From JAGVGT01 sp963807225 (GTDB lineage Bacteria; Desulfobacterota; Desulfobulbia; Desulfobulbales; JAGXFP01): DNA of 64,000 bases. Where the stretch lies: positions 558,001 through 622,000 of the forward strand of contig CAWEAD010000005.1 in the NCBI GenBank assembly GCA_963807225.1, given 5' to 3'. The notes beneath the pieces were generated by a model, which saw nothing but the letters and a program-made list of their open reading frames with translations, had not been told where the DNA came from and made no database searches. The position numbers were made by a program, and so were the translations under genes. This document shows, one piece after another, positions 44,991 to 53,215 of the stretch (position 1 is the stretch's first letter; every line of letters starts with the position of its first letter).

Positions 44991-45929
44991 TCAAGAGAAT
45001 TCGTGATAATTTCTCTCCAACTCGCGGACCTGCCGAACCAACTCCTCGTTAACCGCCACCGGCAAACCGAACGGACGGGCCTGCCGGATCAAAGCGCCGT
45101 TAATGGCATCGATCTCGGTCATCCGTTTCGCCCTGACGTCCTGGAGCATGGAAGAGAGATTGGCTCCGGTGGCCCGGCAAACCTCAATGGTCATGGTTAC
45201 CGGATCCCGTTCCAGGCGGATGCCTTTTTGTTCCGCGACGGCCGCACCTTCCAGAACTGCCGCAGTGAGCCTGGCCAACACGGCCGGCGACTCCAGCAAG
45301 GCTCCGTTAGGACAATCATGAATCGCGGTAAGGGCGTTGATCCCCACATTTACCAGGAGCTTGGCCCACAGGTGAGGAAGGATATCTTCAACCACCACGG
45401 TCTCGATCCCGGCCTCGGTCAAGACTCGGGCCACCTCCTCCAGGTCTGGTCGACAACCCTTGCCCGCTTCGATTCCGGCCGACGGCCAGCCGATCCGGGT
45501 CACCCCTCGCCCCCGATGTTGGACCCGGCCAGGAGCAACAAGGGTGGCGCCCTGAGCGGTAACTCCGAGGCCCCAGCATCTTCCGTCCAGCAAGTAGGGC
45601 AGACTTTCAAGATGGCTGATTCCATTTTGCAGGGCCACGATCAAACCGGCCCGAGCCAAAAAGGGTCGAGCCCGACCTAGAGCTTCTTTAACTTTCGGGG
45701 ATTTAACGCAGAGCAGAACCAGATCGGCGGAGATAACAGCCTTGGGGTCAGCGGTCGCGCCGATCGGTACGACGGTAATGCCGTCATCACTCTCCAGCAC
45801 CACACCCTGGCTTTCCAGCACAGCCGCCCGGGCGGGATCATGGTCAAAAAGCCAGACCTGGTTAAATCTGCCGAGGTGCGCGGCCAGCAGGCACCCCAAA
45901 GCGCCGGGGCCGACAATAACAACCTTCAT
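44991..45929 (-). CDS. panE: 2-dehydropantoate 2-reductase
   Basis: 312 residues. NADPH-dependent ketopantoate reduction in pantothenate synthesis. N-terminal Rossmann loop VVIVGPGALGCLLAAHLG, DLVLLCVKSPKVKEAL, LQNGISHLE, and the C-terminal catalytic lysine region HLWAKLLVNVGINALTAI. The family also includes relatives acting on other 2-oxoacids, but the catalytic segments fit PanE. It is monocistronic with its own terminator. Confidence 0.88.
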   Translation of the reverse strand: MKVVIVGPGALGCLLAAHLGRFNQVWLFDHDPARAAVLESQGVVLESDDGITVVPIGATADPKAVISADLVLLCVKSPKVKEALGRARPFLARAGLIVALQNGISHLESLPYLLDGRCWGLGVTAQGATLVAPGRVQHRGRGVTRIGWPSAGIEAGKGCRPDLEEVARVLTEAGIETVVVEDILPHLWAKLLVNVGINALTAIHDCPNGALLESPAVLARLTAAVLEGAAVAEQKGIRLERDPVTMTIEVCRATGANLSSMLQDVRAKRMTEIDAINGALIRQARPFGLPVAVNEELVRQVRELERNYHEFS

Positions 45930-45980
45930 CTCTTACTCCGCTCGGCCGGTTTAAGCAAAATATGGCATCTGCTAAGCGGT

Positions 45981-48206
45981 TCAGTTGTAATGGAACAGCA
46001 ATTTTTTGTCCTTGGTGGCGACCTTGACGATTCCACCTTTGACCAACTGGCCGAAGAGAATCTCGTCGGCCAGGACATCGCCGATTTCCTGCATGATCAG
46101 ACGCCGCAGGGGCCGGGCTCCGTAATCCGGGTCGAAGCCCCGCTCGGCCAGCCAGCCCCGGGCCGCCGGGGTCAACTCGATCCGGACCTTCTTGTCGTCG
46201 AGCTGTTCCTGCAACTCCTTGACCATCTTGTCGACTATCATCCCCATTACCCGCCGGTCCAAGGCATTGAAGGTGATGATCATGTCGAGCCGGTTGCGGA
46301 ACTCCGGCGAGAAGAGGTCGCGAACCGCCTTCTGATCCCGACCCTTGGCATCGCCGGTGAAACCGATAGTCCGGACGGACATTTCCCGAGCCCCGGCATT
46401 GGTGGTCATGATCAGCGTGACATTGCGAAAATCGGCATGCCGGCCGGTATTGTCGGTCAGAGTGGAATGATCCATGATCTGCAGCAGGATGTTGAAGACA
46501 TCCGGGTGGGCCTTCTCGATCTCGTCCAGGAGCAAAACGCTATGGGGATGCTTGCGGACCGCCTCGGTCAAGAGACCGCCCTGATCGAAACCCACATAGC
46601 CGGGCGGCGCCCCGATCAGCCGGGCGACGGCGTGCTTCTCCATGTATTCGCTCATATCGTAGCGCTCGAAGTGGATACCCAGGGCCGCGGCCAGCTGCCG
46701 GGCTACTTCGGTTTTTCCCACCCCGGTGGGGCCGGCGAAGAGGAATGAACCCGTAGGTTTATCGTGTTGTTTCAGCCCGGCCCGGGAGCGCTTTACAGCG
46801 GTGACCAGGGCAGTAACCCCTTCATCCTGCCCGAAGATCTGCCCCTTGAGCGTCGCCTCCAGCTCTCGCAGTTGCTCCAGATCGGAGGCCCGGGCCTTGC
46901 GGGCCGGAATCCGAGCCATCCGGGAAACCACATTCTCCACATCACGGACGGTGACGGTCCCTCCCTTGCGCTCGGGATTGGCCAGACGAAAAGCGGCCCC
47001 CACTTCATCCAGTACGTCGATCGCCTTATCCGGCAAAAAACGATCGGTGATATATCGGGCCGCCAGCTCCGCCGTGGCCTTCAGGGCAGGGGCGGAGTAG
47101 CGCACCCGGTGGTGTTCCTCGTAGCGGGACTGCAAGCCCTTGAGGATGGCGAAAGTTTCTTCCTCGGTGGGCTCCTCCACGTCGATTTTCTGGAAGCGCC
47201 GGGCCAGGGCACGGTCCTTCTCGATGTTGTTCTTAAATTCCTCGTAGGTGGTTGAACCGATGCAGCGCATGGCCCCGGACTGCAAAGCCGGCTTGAGCAG
47301 GTTCGAGGCATCGACACTACTACCGCTGGTGGAACCGGCCCCGACAATGGTATGAATTTCGTCGATGAAGAGAATGATCCGCGGGTCGTCCTCAACCACC
47401 TTCATCACAGCCTTCATCCGTTTTTCAAAATCACCCCGGTATTTGGTGCCGGCCATCAAGCCGCCCAGATCGAGCAACCGCACTTCCAAGTCTTGCAGTT
47501 GCGCCGGCACCCGGCCCTCATGAATGGCCAGGGCCAACCCCTCGACGATGGCGGTTTTGCCGACCCCGGGCTCCCCGATCAAGAGGGGGTTGTTCTTTCG
47601 TCTCCGGCAGAGAATCTGCATGATCCTCTGTAACTCCCCGGCCCGGCCGATCAGTGGATCAATCAGTCCCTGGGCGGCACGCTCGGCGAAATTGACCGTG
47701 AATTTCTCAAAATCCGAATCCGGCTTGGCCTCTTCCTTCTTTTCCGGTAAAGCCGGTGTGTCGACTTCAACCCCTGGCGCCGGATAAGAGGCGGAGATGA
47801 ACTCCAGTACCGCCACCTTTTCGACCCCCTCGGATTTGAGAAAATAGGCAGCATATGATTCCGGCTCGGCAAAAATGGCGGCCAGTACATCAGAGGAATC
47901 CACCTCTTTCTTGCCGCAACTCTGGACATGGGAAATGGCCCGCTGCAGAACCCGGTTGAAACCGATGGTCTGCACCGGTTCGGCCATGCTGTCCTCCTGG
48001 ACGGCACTCAGGCTGGAGGCGAAAAACTGCTCAAGCTTGTCCTTCAGATTATCGATATCGCCACCGCAACCGGCGATGATCTCCACCGCCATCTCGTCGT
48101 GCAGGAGGGCATAGAGGATATGCTCGACCGTCACATGTTCGTGATGGTGGCTTTTGGCTTCGCGAATGGCCATGACCAGCGCCATTTCAAGTTTCTGATT
48201 TATCAT
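45981..48206 (-). CDS. clpA: ATP-dependent Clp protease ATPase subunit ClpA
   Basis: 741 residues from ATG 48206 (AAGGA upstream). The longer frame to 48251 overlaps clpS and was not used. N-domain (~1-145), AAA-1 with GEPGVGKTAIVEG and AAA-2 with GPTGVGKTEVARQ, plus the IGF-like ClpP-contact loop (RTIGFTGDAKGRD). Unfolds substrates for ClpP. It starts 24 bp after the clpS stop, the usual clpS-clpA pair; clpP is not in the window. Confidence 0.96.
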   Translation of the reverse strand: MINQKLEMALVMAIREAKSHHHEHVTVEHILYALLHDEMAVEIIAGCGGDIDNLKDKLEQFFASSLSAVQEDSMAEPVQTIGFNRVLQRAISHVQSCGKKEVDSSDVLAAIFAEPESYAAYFLKSEGVEKVAVLEFISASYPAPGVEVDTPALPEKKEEAKPDSDFEKFTVNFAERAAQGLIDPLIGRAGELQRIMQILCRRRKNNPLLIGEPGVGKTAIVEGLALAIHEGRVPAQLQDLEVRLLDLGGLMAGTKYRGDFEKRMKAVMKVVEDDPRIILFIDEIHTIVGAGSTSGSSVDASNLLKPALQSGAMRCIGSTTYEEFKNNIEKDRALARRFQKIDVEEPTEEETFAILKGLQSRYEEHHRVRYSAPALKATAELAARYITDRFLPDKAIDVLDEVGAAFRLANPERKGGTVTVRDVENVVSRMARIPARKARASDLEQLRELEATLKGQIFGQDEGVTALVTAVKRSRAGLKQHDKPTGSFLFAGPTGVGKTEVARQLAAALGIHFERYDMSEYMEKHAVARLIGAPPGYVGFDQGGLLTEAVRKHPHSVLLLDEIEKAHPDVFNILLQIMDHSTLTDNTGRHADFRNVTLIMTTNAGAREMSVRTIGFTGDAKGRDQKAVRDLFSPEFRNRLDMIITFNALDRRVMGMIVDKMVKELQEQLDDKKVRIELTPAARGWLAERGFDPDYGARPLRRLIMQEIGDVLADEILFGQLVKGGIVKVATKDKKLLFHYN

Positions 48207-48229
48207 GGTGTATCCTTGGTGGTAAAAAT

Positions 48230-48544
48230 TCAGGCCCTTTCCAACGAACACTTTAGCGGGTGTTCGTTCTTCCGGGCCAGGTCATGAACGATTACAATTT
48301 TAGTTTCGGCCACGTCCCGGGTAAAAACCCCGGCCACTCCCGCTCCCTGCCGATGCACATTCATCATGATCCGGGCGGCCTCCCCGCGATTCTTGTGAAA
48401 GACCACTTCCAGGACCATCACCACAAAGTCCATGGTGGTATAGTCGTCGTTGTGCAGAATGACCTTGTACATGGGTGGTTCCGTCACCTGATTACGCAAA
48501 TCGGTGATGACCCAACCCTCGTTCTGTCCTTGGGGCTTACTCAT
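48230..48544 (-). CDS. clpS: ClpS adaptor protein
   Basis: 104 residues. N-degron recognition adaptor that hands N-end-rule substrates to ClpA. PPMYKVILHNDDYTTMDFVV is the diagnostic segment (N-degron pocket residues N, D, D), followed by the typical helical core and AETKIVIVHDLARKNEHPL. Co-encoded with clpA downstream. Confidence 0.95.
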   Translation of the reverse strand: MSKPQGQNEGWVITDLRNQVTEPPMYKVILHNDDYTTMDFVVMVLEVVFHKNRGEAARIMMNVHRQGAGVAGVFTRDVAETKIVIVHDLARKNEHPLKCSLERA

Positions 48545-48652
48545 TGTTAACTGCTTATTATAATTAGCATTTTGTTAGAATTAATCTTCCTTCTCGTGGT
48601 AGTACTATATTCACCCCGCAGTCGATAAGCAACAGCCTCGGGACCAGGGGGC

Positions 48653-50020
48653 TCAACCGCCGGAAGGAGCCCGCAGCAAGCGCACCAGCAGGTAGTCTAG
48701 AACCAGCTTTTCCGACAGGCTGGAACTCTTCAGACTGTATTCCGCATCGAGTAACACTTCCAGCGCCATGGTCAAACCGGTCAGTGAAAACTTTTCCGTC
48801 TTGGCGAAGAGCATATAGAGCGCGTAGGGATGGCCGGGCAACTCCTTGGGCCAGTCCGGACGACTCTTCTTCAAACGTTCCAGGTAACCGGATTGGAAGG
48901 CCTGATAACCCTGACCCGGTGAATAGCTCGGACTGTCCAGCGCCTGCATGGACCTGATGGTCAGCATCTTGCGGAGATGATTGCGCAGGGCGGCAATAAT
49001 GGCCAGAGGATGGGTACCGCCGTCACGCAGGCGGCCGGCGATGGCCAGGGCCGAATCCAGATCGCGACTGGCCACGGCTTCGTTCAATTCGAAAATGGCC
49101 TCGTCACGGGTCCGACCCACTATTCCATCCACATCGGCCACTGTTGCGGTAGGCTGTTCCTCCAGGAACAACGCCAGCTTCTCGCTTTCCAACCGGGCGG
49201 CGACCGGATGAAAACCGACCCGCTCCAGAAGAAGCTCCAGAGCCCGGGGTTCAATCTTCTTGCCGAACTCGCCCAGGGTATTACGGACGATCTCGGCGAT
49301 CACTTCCTTGCGGCCGCTTTCCGCCGCTTTCCCGCTGCCGCTATCCACCGTGAGATCGACGATAACCCCGAGCTCGGCGATGGCCTTGTATAATTTTTTG
49401 CGCTTATCGGCCGCTTCGGCGGTAAGGATCAGAACATTGCCGCCAGGCAATCCCTCCTGCAGGGCGGCCAAATAGAGCTCGGCCATGTCTCCCCCCTTTT
49501 TACCGCCCGGCCCCGCCGGACCGGAACCGAGCAACTCCCCGATCCAGGCCAGATCCCCAGGCGGTCGGGAGAAACCGAGCTGGGTCACCCAGGCCGCCTC
49601 GGGTAGTTCCAACAGCTCATCTACCGTCAGCCCCTCCAACTCCAGGAACTGGCGGAGACAGCGACCCGCCGCCCGTGGATCGTTTTTATCCCGGTGCTGC
49701 AGCCCCTTGTCCCAGAGGGTCTTGCCGACCACCTTGGAAAAAAGCAGCCGGGTATCGCTGACCTTGATCACCCGCTTGCCGCCGAACAGACTGTAAGTCC
49801 TGATCTGGTTCAGGGTCTGTCCCGGCTCCTCCTGGTCGCCGTCCACCAAGGCGAGACTGGCCGCCTGCTGCTTCTCGTCGGGCAACAGGTGGTTGATGAT
49901 CTCACCGGCGGCCTGCTGGCACAGGTAACGGTCGCCGACCACCAGATAAATCGGCGCCGCCCGGCCACTGTCCAGACCCTTGAGCAGGGTCGGCAGTTCT
50001 TGTCGTTTGATTATAGGCAT
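48653..50020 (-). CDS. holA: DNA polymerase III subunit delta
   Basis: 455 residues, longer than E. coli HolA (~343). The P-loop-less clamp-loader wrench is recognisable from IYLVVGDRYLCQQAAGEII at the N-terminus, YSLFGGKRVIKV, LIPxTAEAADKRKKLYKAI-type sensor segments and the C-terminal collar (FELNEAVASRDLDSALAIAG, HPLAIIAALRNHLRKML). The extra ~100 residues are an insertion around 95-180. Opens the beta clamp during replication loading. Head-to-head with the SDR gene. Confidence 0.87.
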   Translation of the reverse strand: MPIIKRQELPTLLKGLDSGRAAPIYLVVGDRYLCQQAAGEIINHLLPDEKQQAASLALVDGDQEEPGQTLNQIRTYSLFGGKRVIKVSDTRLLFSKVVGKTLWDKGLQHRDKNDPRAAGRCLRQFLELEGLTVDELLELPEAAWVTQLGFSRPPGDLAWIGELLGSGPAGPGGKKGGDMAELYLAALQEGLPGGNVLILTAEAADKRKKLYKAIAELGVIVDLTVDSGSGKAAESGRKEVIAEIVRNTLGEFGKKIEPRALELLLERVGFHPVAARLESEKLALFLEEQPTATVADVDGIVGRTRDEAIFELNEAVASRDLDSALAIAGRLRDGGTHPLAIIAALRNHLRKMLTIRSMQALDSPSYSPGQGYQAFQSGYLERLKKSRPDWPKELPGHPYALYMLFAKTEKFSLTGLTMALEVLLDAEYSLKSSSLSEKLVLDYLLVRLLRAPSGG

Positions 50021-50151
50021 GTCCGGTAAAATACCCTTTTTTGAAAATATTTAAAAATGCTTACATAGTTCCCGGTAATCTTATTACAGTTGTAGGGAAA
50101 TCAAGTTCAACCCTGTCGGGGCCGGCAAGCGGTCACGGCAAAGGACTGGAA

Positions 50152-51303
50152 ATGGATAAAGAGAACCAGCCCGGCTGCAGGCCGGAGCGACTGGGGGTAC
50201 TGGTCGGGGGCTCCGGCCTGATCGGCGGCGCCCTGATGCATTATTTTAAAACCAAGACCGACGACAGTATCGACGTCCTTTCCCCGAACAGCAAAAAGCT
50301 GAGTTTGCGGGAACCAGACGATATCCGTCGTTATTTTCGGAAGTACCGCCCCGACTTCATCATCAATACCGCCATCGCCGCCATCGATGCCGACGCCCAG
50401 CTGGCCTATGAAGTAAACTACCTGGGCGCCATCTACCTGGCCCGGGTTGCCCTTACTCTGGGTATCCCCTATATCCATTTCAGCTCGGCCGCCATCATGC
50501 CGGACGGCGAGAACCTGGATGAAGACGACCTGCGGCCGCTGGTTCCTGGCTTGAGTAACTACGCCAAATCGAAACTACTGGCCGAACTGACCCTGAAACA
50601 CCTGCACGAAACCCAGGGTCTCGATTATACCGCCATCCGCCTGGGAGTTGTCTACGGTAAGCACGATCACAAGATCCAGGGCTTTCACCGGCTCTTCTTC
50701 TCGATCATGAACCACGCCATGCCGGTGATGCTTACCCGCCTTGGTGTGCGCCATTCATACACCCATGCCAAGAAACTGCCGCCCTTCGTGCATTACCTCA
50801 TCGATCACCGGCCGGAGTTCACGGGCCGGAGCTTCAATTTCGTCGATCCGGAGCCGGTGGAACTGGCGGATATCATCCTGACCATCAAGAGCTACCTGGA
50901 ACTCTCTTTTCCCAAGGAAATCTATATCCCCTACCCGCTGGCCAAATTCGGTCGCCACGCCCTAGAACTGCTGGTTCGCGCCTTGAGCCGGATCGGCGTC
51001 GAGGCCCGAATGCCGGGCGAACTGATGTTCCTGGAAAATTTCTACAAGACCCAGACCCTCTCCCCGGCCCGCCTCCTCGGTTCGAGTTACCGGGAGATCC
51101 AGCCGGAGGTAACGGTCTACACTAAATTACCCGACATGATCGAGTATTACCTGACGCGCTGGGAGCATTTGAACCTGATCTCCTACTATAACCGGGAGTT
51201 CTTCGATCCCGGTCACCGGCGCGAGGTTTTTGAAAACGATCCCGGCCAGCTGCTGGAAACCATGAAGCTCGAAACCGCCCCTTTCCCGGGGCTGGAGGAT
51301 TGA
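50152..51303 (+). CDS. Extended SDR, NAD-dependent epimerase/dehydratase (RmlD-like)
   Basis: 383 residues from ATG 50152 (AAGGA 6 nt upstream). The frame continues 37 codons upstream without homology. Rossmann loop VGGSGLIGGALMHYF, NxA/S substrate segment HFSSAAIMPDGEN, catalytic YxxxK as YAKSK, then RLGVVYGK. Such reductases act on nucleotide sugars or other glycan precursors; the substrate is unknown. Its stop codon (TGA 51301-51303) lies inside the 21-bp direct repeat that bounds the DGR island, which suggests that nfo originally followed it directly. Confidence 0.8.
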   Translation: MDKENQPGCRPERLGVLVGGSGLIGGALMHYFKTKTDDSIDVLSPNSKKLSLREPDDIRRYFRKYRPDFIINTAIAAIDADAQLAYEVNYLGAIYLARVALTLGIPYIHFSSAAIMPDGENLDEDDLRPLVPGLSNYAKSKLLAELTLKHLHETQGLDYTAIRLGVVYGKHDHKIQGFHRLFFSIMNHAMPVMLTRLGVRHSYTHAKKLPPFVHYLIDHRPEFTGRSFNFVDPEPVELADIILTIKSYLELSFPKEIYIPYPLAKFGRHALELLVRALSRIGVEARMPGELMFLENFYKTQTLSPARLLGSSYREIQPEVTVYTKLPDMIEYYLTRWEHLNLISYYNREFFDPGHRREVFENDPGQLLETMKLETAPFPGLED

Positions 51304-51312
51304 ACCATGCCC
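51292..51312. repeat. Left 21-bp direct repeat of the DGR island
   Basis: Begins CTGGAGGATTGAACC and ends ATGCCC; identical to 58898-58918. Downstream of it the sequence CGATTCGGCCATGG still resembles the nfo start (AAGTTCGGCGCCCATATG), so it looks like a decaying extra copy of the nfo N-terminus. Confidence 0.8.
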
Positions 51313-51641
51313 CGATTCGGCCATGGCAAAACCGGTCTCATCGGCAGATCTCCACAAAGCCAGAGATAACTTGGGATTGCTGACGGATCAACTCAAACAT
51401 GATTCCGGTCGAAGAAGAGAGAGGTAAGATGCCACCCCGACTTGGGGCTATTATTTAAAGCTATTCTTAGAGCAGGTGCCCCACCCGGACCTTCGCGAAA
51501 ACGCTACCAGCCCGGGCGGGGCGATTTATGTTTCGGTCGACCGGCTTGCCCGGCCGACACAGGAGCGGTGCCTGGACTGTGGAGTGCACACCCCAGTCTT
51601 CCTTGAAAGACAGGGCTCGGGCTTTCCACAAATCTGGATAC
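51313..51641 (-). other. 329-bp non-coding region downstream of the template repeat
   Basis: No gene. It contains a GC hairpin at about 51537-51560 (GTCG-A-CCGG and CCGG-C-CGAC arms around CTTGC) and a weaker CCCC/GGGG hairpin near 51440. In characterised DGRs the RNA flanking the template takes part in cDNA priming, so this segment, which would be co-transcribed with the template, is a candidate structural part of the DGR RNA. That is inference. Confidence 0.4.
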
Positions 51642-51756
51642 ACAGTCCTGGCGCAACGAAACCCGACATTGTTGTTCCGGTTATTCGGGTTGTTCCTGTT
51701 GCGGTAAGCACAGCGCGCATTATCTCGGTTGTTGTTCCACGAGCCGCCCCGCACCA
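51642..51756 (-). repeat. DGR template repeat (TR), adenine-rich
   Basis: 115 bp aligning to the variable repeat at 53218-53334. On the minus strand it carries runs of AAC codons (it would read GGSWNNNRDNARCAYRNRNN then PNNRNNNVGFRCAR), the hallmark of a template whose adenines are randomised on copying. It differs from the VR at 15 positions, every one an A in the TR, while all C, G and T positions match, apart from one 2-nt insertion in the VR. The 3' GC-rich segment (minus: GTCGGGTTTCGTTGCGCCAG) is identical in both and is the likely IMH. The TR overlaps the 3' end of the RT frame by 37 bp. Confidence 0.93.
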
Positions 51757-52817
51757 CCTCTGGCCCCGTCCCTCTGAAAAACCACGCCGGAAAGCAGCCT
51801 CTCCCGCAAACGGAAGGTATCGGCATGTCCGGCATGGCCTATCCAGCTCTGTACACTCTGATGAATCCCAGCCAGGGGTATTGTCCCCCGCGCATAAAGA
51901 TCCTGATATCGGCGAAGTTTTCGCCGCATCCGCAACACATTGTCCTTGGGAAGCAACCGGTGGTCCGGGAAGATCCGATACCCCAGGAAGCGCACCCCTT
52001 CGCTGGTCCGATAAATCCGGCATTTGCGATCATGCAGCTTGAGTCGCAAAGAATCCAAGTATGTTTTCATCGCCGTCAAGACTTGGTGCAGTTGGAGTTT
52101 ATCGTCACCGAAGGCGACAAAATCGTCCACATAACGGATATAGGGTAACCGCAGTTCCTCTTTGACGAAATGGTCGAATCCGTCGAGAAAGACATTAGCG
52201 AAAAACTGGCTGGTCAGATTGCCGATGGGAATCCCCTTTTCGCGACTCAGGGGAGTAAAAAGGTCATCGCCTGCAAAATGGAATGGAAAGGCGAAATCCC
52301 GTCGGGAACCGATGATCTCCCGGATCAGACCGAGGGTGTCCGGGCAAAGGATTTTTCTGGAGATCCGCGCCAGGAGAATTTCATGGTCGATACTCTGGAA
52401 ATACTTTTGGATATCGCACTTCAGCACATAGCGATATAGCCTGGCATAGCCGCTGTAGCGATCGACCGCGGCATGGCTGCCCTTTCCCTTGCGGCAGGCA
52501 TAGGTATCAGCAATGAAGGAGCGTTCGAACAGAGGCTCGATGATGTTGCAGAGCGCATGGTGAACCACCCGGTCCCGATACGGAGCGGCGCTGATCAAAC
52601 GACGCTTGGGATCGTAAATAAAGAAATCACGGTAGCCGCCGTGACGATAAGTCTTTTCCAGGAGTTCGCGCTGCAAACCGAGAAGTTCCTGCTCCAGGTT
52701 CAGATTGAACCTGGAGCAGGAAGCGGTGAACCGTTTTCCCCGCTGGGCCCGCCGGGCGGCAAGCAGCAGGTTCTCGAATGAAGTGATCGCCGGATAGAGG
52801 TTCTTATAGGTCTTCAC
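51720..52817 (-). CDS. DGR-type reverse transcriptase
   Basis: 365 residues. RT palm signatures: RLISAAPYRDRVVHHAL (motif 1/2), LKCDIQKYFQSIDH (motif A Asp), GIPIGNLTSQFFANVFL (motif B with Ser203-Gln204, the SQ variant typical of DGR RTs rather than the QG/GN form of group II introns and retrons), and YVDDF at 229-233 (catalytic Asp pair). The conserved end SWIGHAGHADTFRLR is where DGR RTs usually stop; the last ~20 residues read through the TR in a different frame. It overlaps avd by 14 bp. Makes the mutagenised cDNA from the TR RNA. No maturase or endonuclease domain. Confidence 0.95.
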   Translation of the reverse strand: MKTYKNLYPAITSFENLLLAARRAQRGKRFTASCSRFNLNLEQELLGLQRELLEKTYRHGGYRDFFIYDPKRRLISAAPYRDRVVHHALCNIIEPLFERSFIADTYACRKGKGSHAAVDRYSGYARLYRYVLKCDIQKYFQSIDHEILLARISRKILCPDTLGLIREIIGSRRDFAFPFHFAGDDLFTPLSREKGIPIGNLTSQFFANVFLDGFDHFVKEELRLPYIRYVDDFVAFGDDKLQLHQVLTAMKTYLDSLRLKLHDRKCRIYRTSEGVRFLGYRIFPDHRLLPKDNVLRMRRKLRRYQDLYARGTIPLAGIHQSVQSWIGHAGHADTFRLRERLLSGVVFQRDGARGGAGRLVEQQPR

Positions 52818-53151
52818 GGCCGGAATACCTGAGCCAGCCCCCGACGGAGACGCCGACCTCGTTGAGCGCCCGGGCGGAGAACTCGTAATTGCTCAGACTG
52901 AACATCTTGAGATCCTTGGCCAGCCGGATCAGGCAGCGGAGCTTTTCGAGCTTGAGATTGGCCGCCCGCAGAGGCGATTGCTTCTTTTTGGAATAGGCGG
53001 CCTCGATCAGCAGTTCCAGAATCTCCAGAAGCAGCGACTCGATCCGGTCGCCCAGCAGAAACTTCTGGCTGCGCGGAAACTTCTCCAGCTTCGGCACCAG
53101 CCAGAGCAGGTAATCGTAGAGCTTGGTGATGGCATCGACTTCACTGGCCAT
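52804..53151 (-). CDS. avd: DGR accessory variability determinant (Avd-like)
   Basis: 115 residues, all-helical, fitting the four-helix-bundle S23/Avd family: LYDYLLWLVPKLEKFPRSQK, the conserved FLLGDRIESLLLEILELLIE helix, AYSKKK, then LEKLRCLIRLAKDL. Avd forms a pentameric barrel that binds the RT and DGR RNA and is required for mutagenic retrohoming. It lies directly between the variable repeat and the RT, overlapping the RT by 14 bp. Confidence 0.9.
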   Translation of the reverse strand: MASEVDAITKLYDYLLWLVPKLEKFPRSQKFLLGDRIESLLLEILELLIEAAYSKKKQSPLRAANLKLEKLRCLIRLAKDLKMFSLSNYEFSARALNEVGVSVGGWLRYSGREDL

Positions 53152-53165
53152 TTTTCAAAATCCGC

Positions 53166-53180
53166 CGCGCCTGCGGCGCG
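53166..53180. promoter_or_regulatory. GC hairpin/cruciform just downstream of the variable repeat
   Basis: CGCGCC (53166-53171) and GGCGCG (53175-53180) flank a 3-nt loop. It is about 38 bp past the VR end in the direction of transcription. In Bordetella phage DGRs a hairpin downstream of the VR marks the target for retrohoming; the location and shape fit, but the distance is larger than in that case. Confidence 0.45.
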
Positions 53181-53215
53181 AAAAAGGGTAAAAGGAAAAA
53201 GTGTAGAGGGCTACT

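Noticed and set aside
51467..51835. 122-aa minus-strand ORF rich in Asn (GGSWNNNRDN...)
   Set aside because: It is the translation of the DGR template repeat plus flanks, with no start signal; the Asn runs are template adenines, not a protein.
51720..52817. RT as a retron or group II intron RT
   Set aside because: It has the DGR-type SQ motif, Avd beside it and an A-rich TR/VR pair, and lacks msr/msd, maturase or endonuclease features.
53164..53180. GC hairpin after the VR as a plain transcription terminator
   Set aside because: No U-run follows it on the minus strand and avd lies directly downstream, so a DGR target hairpin or processing site is more plausible.
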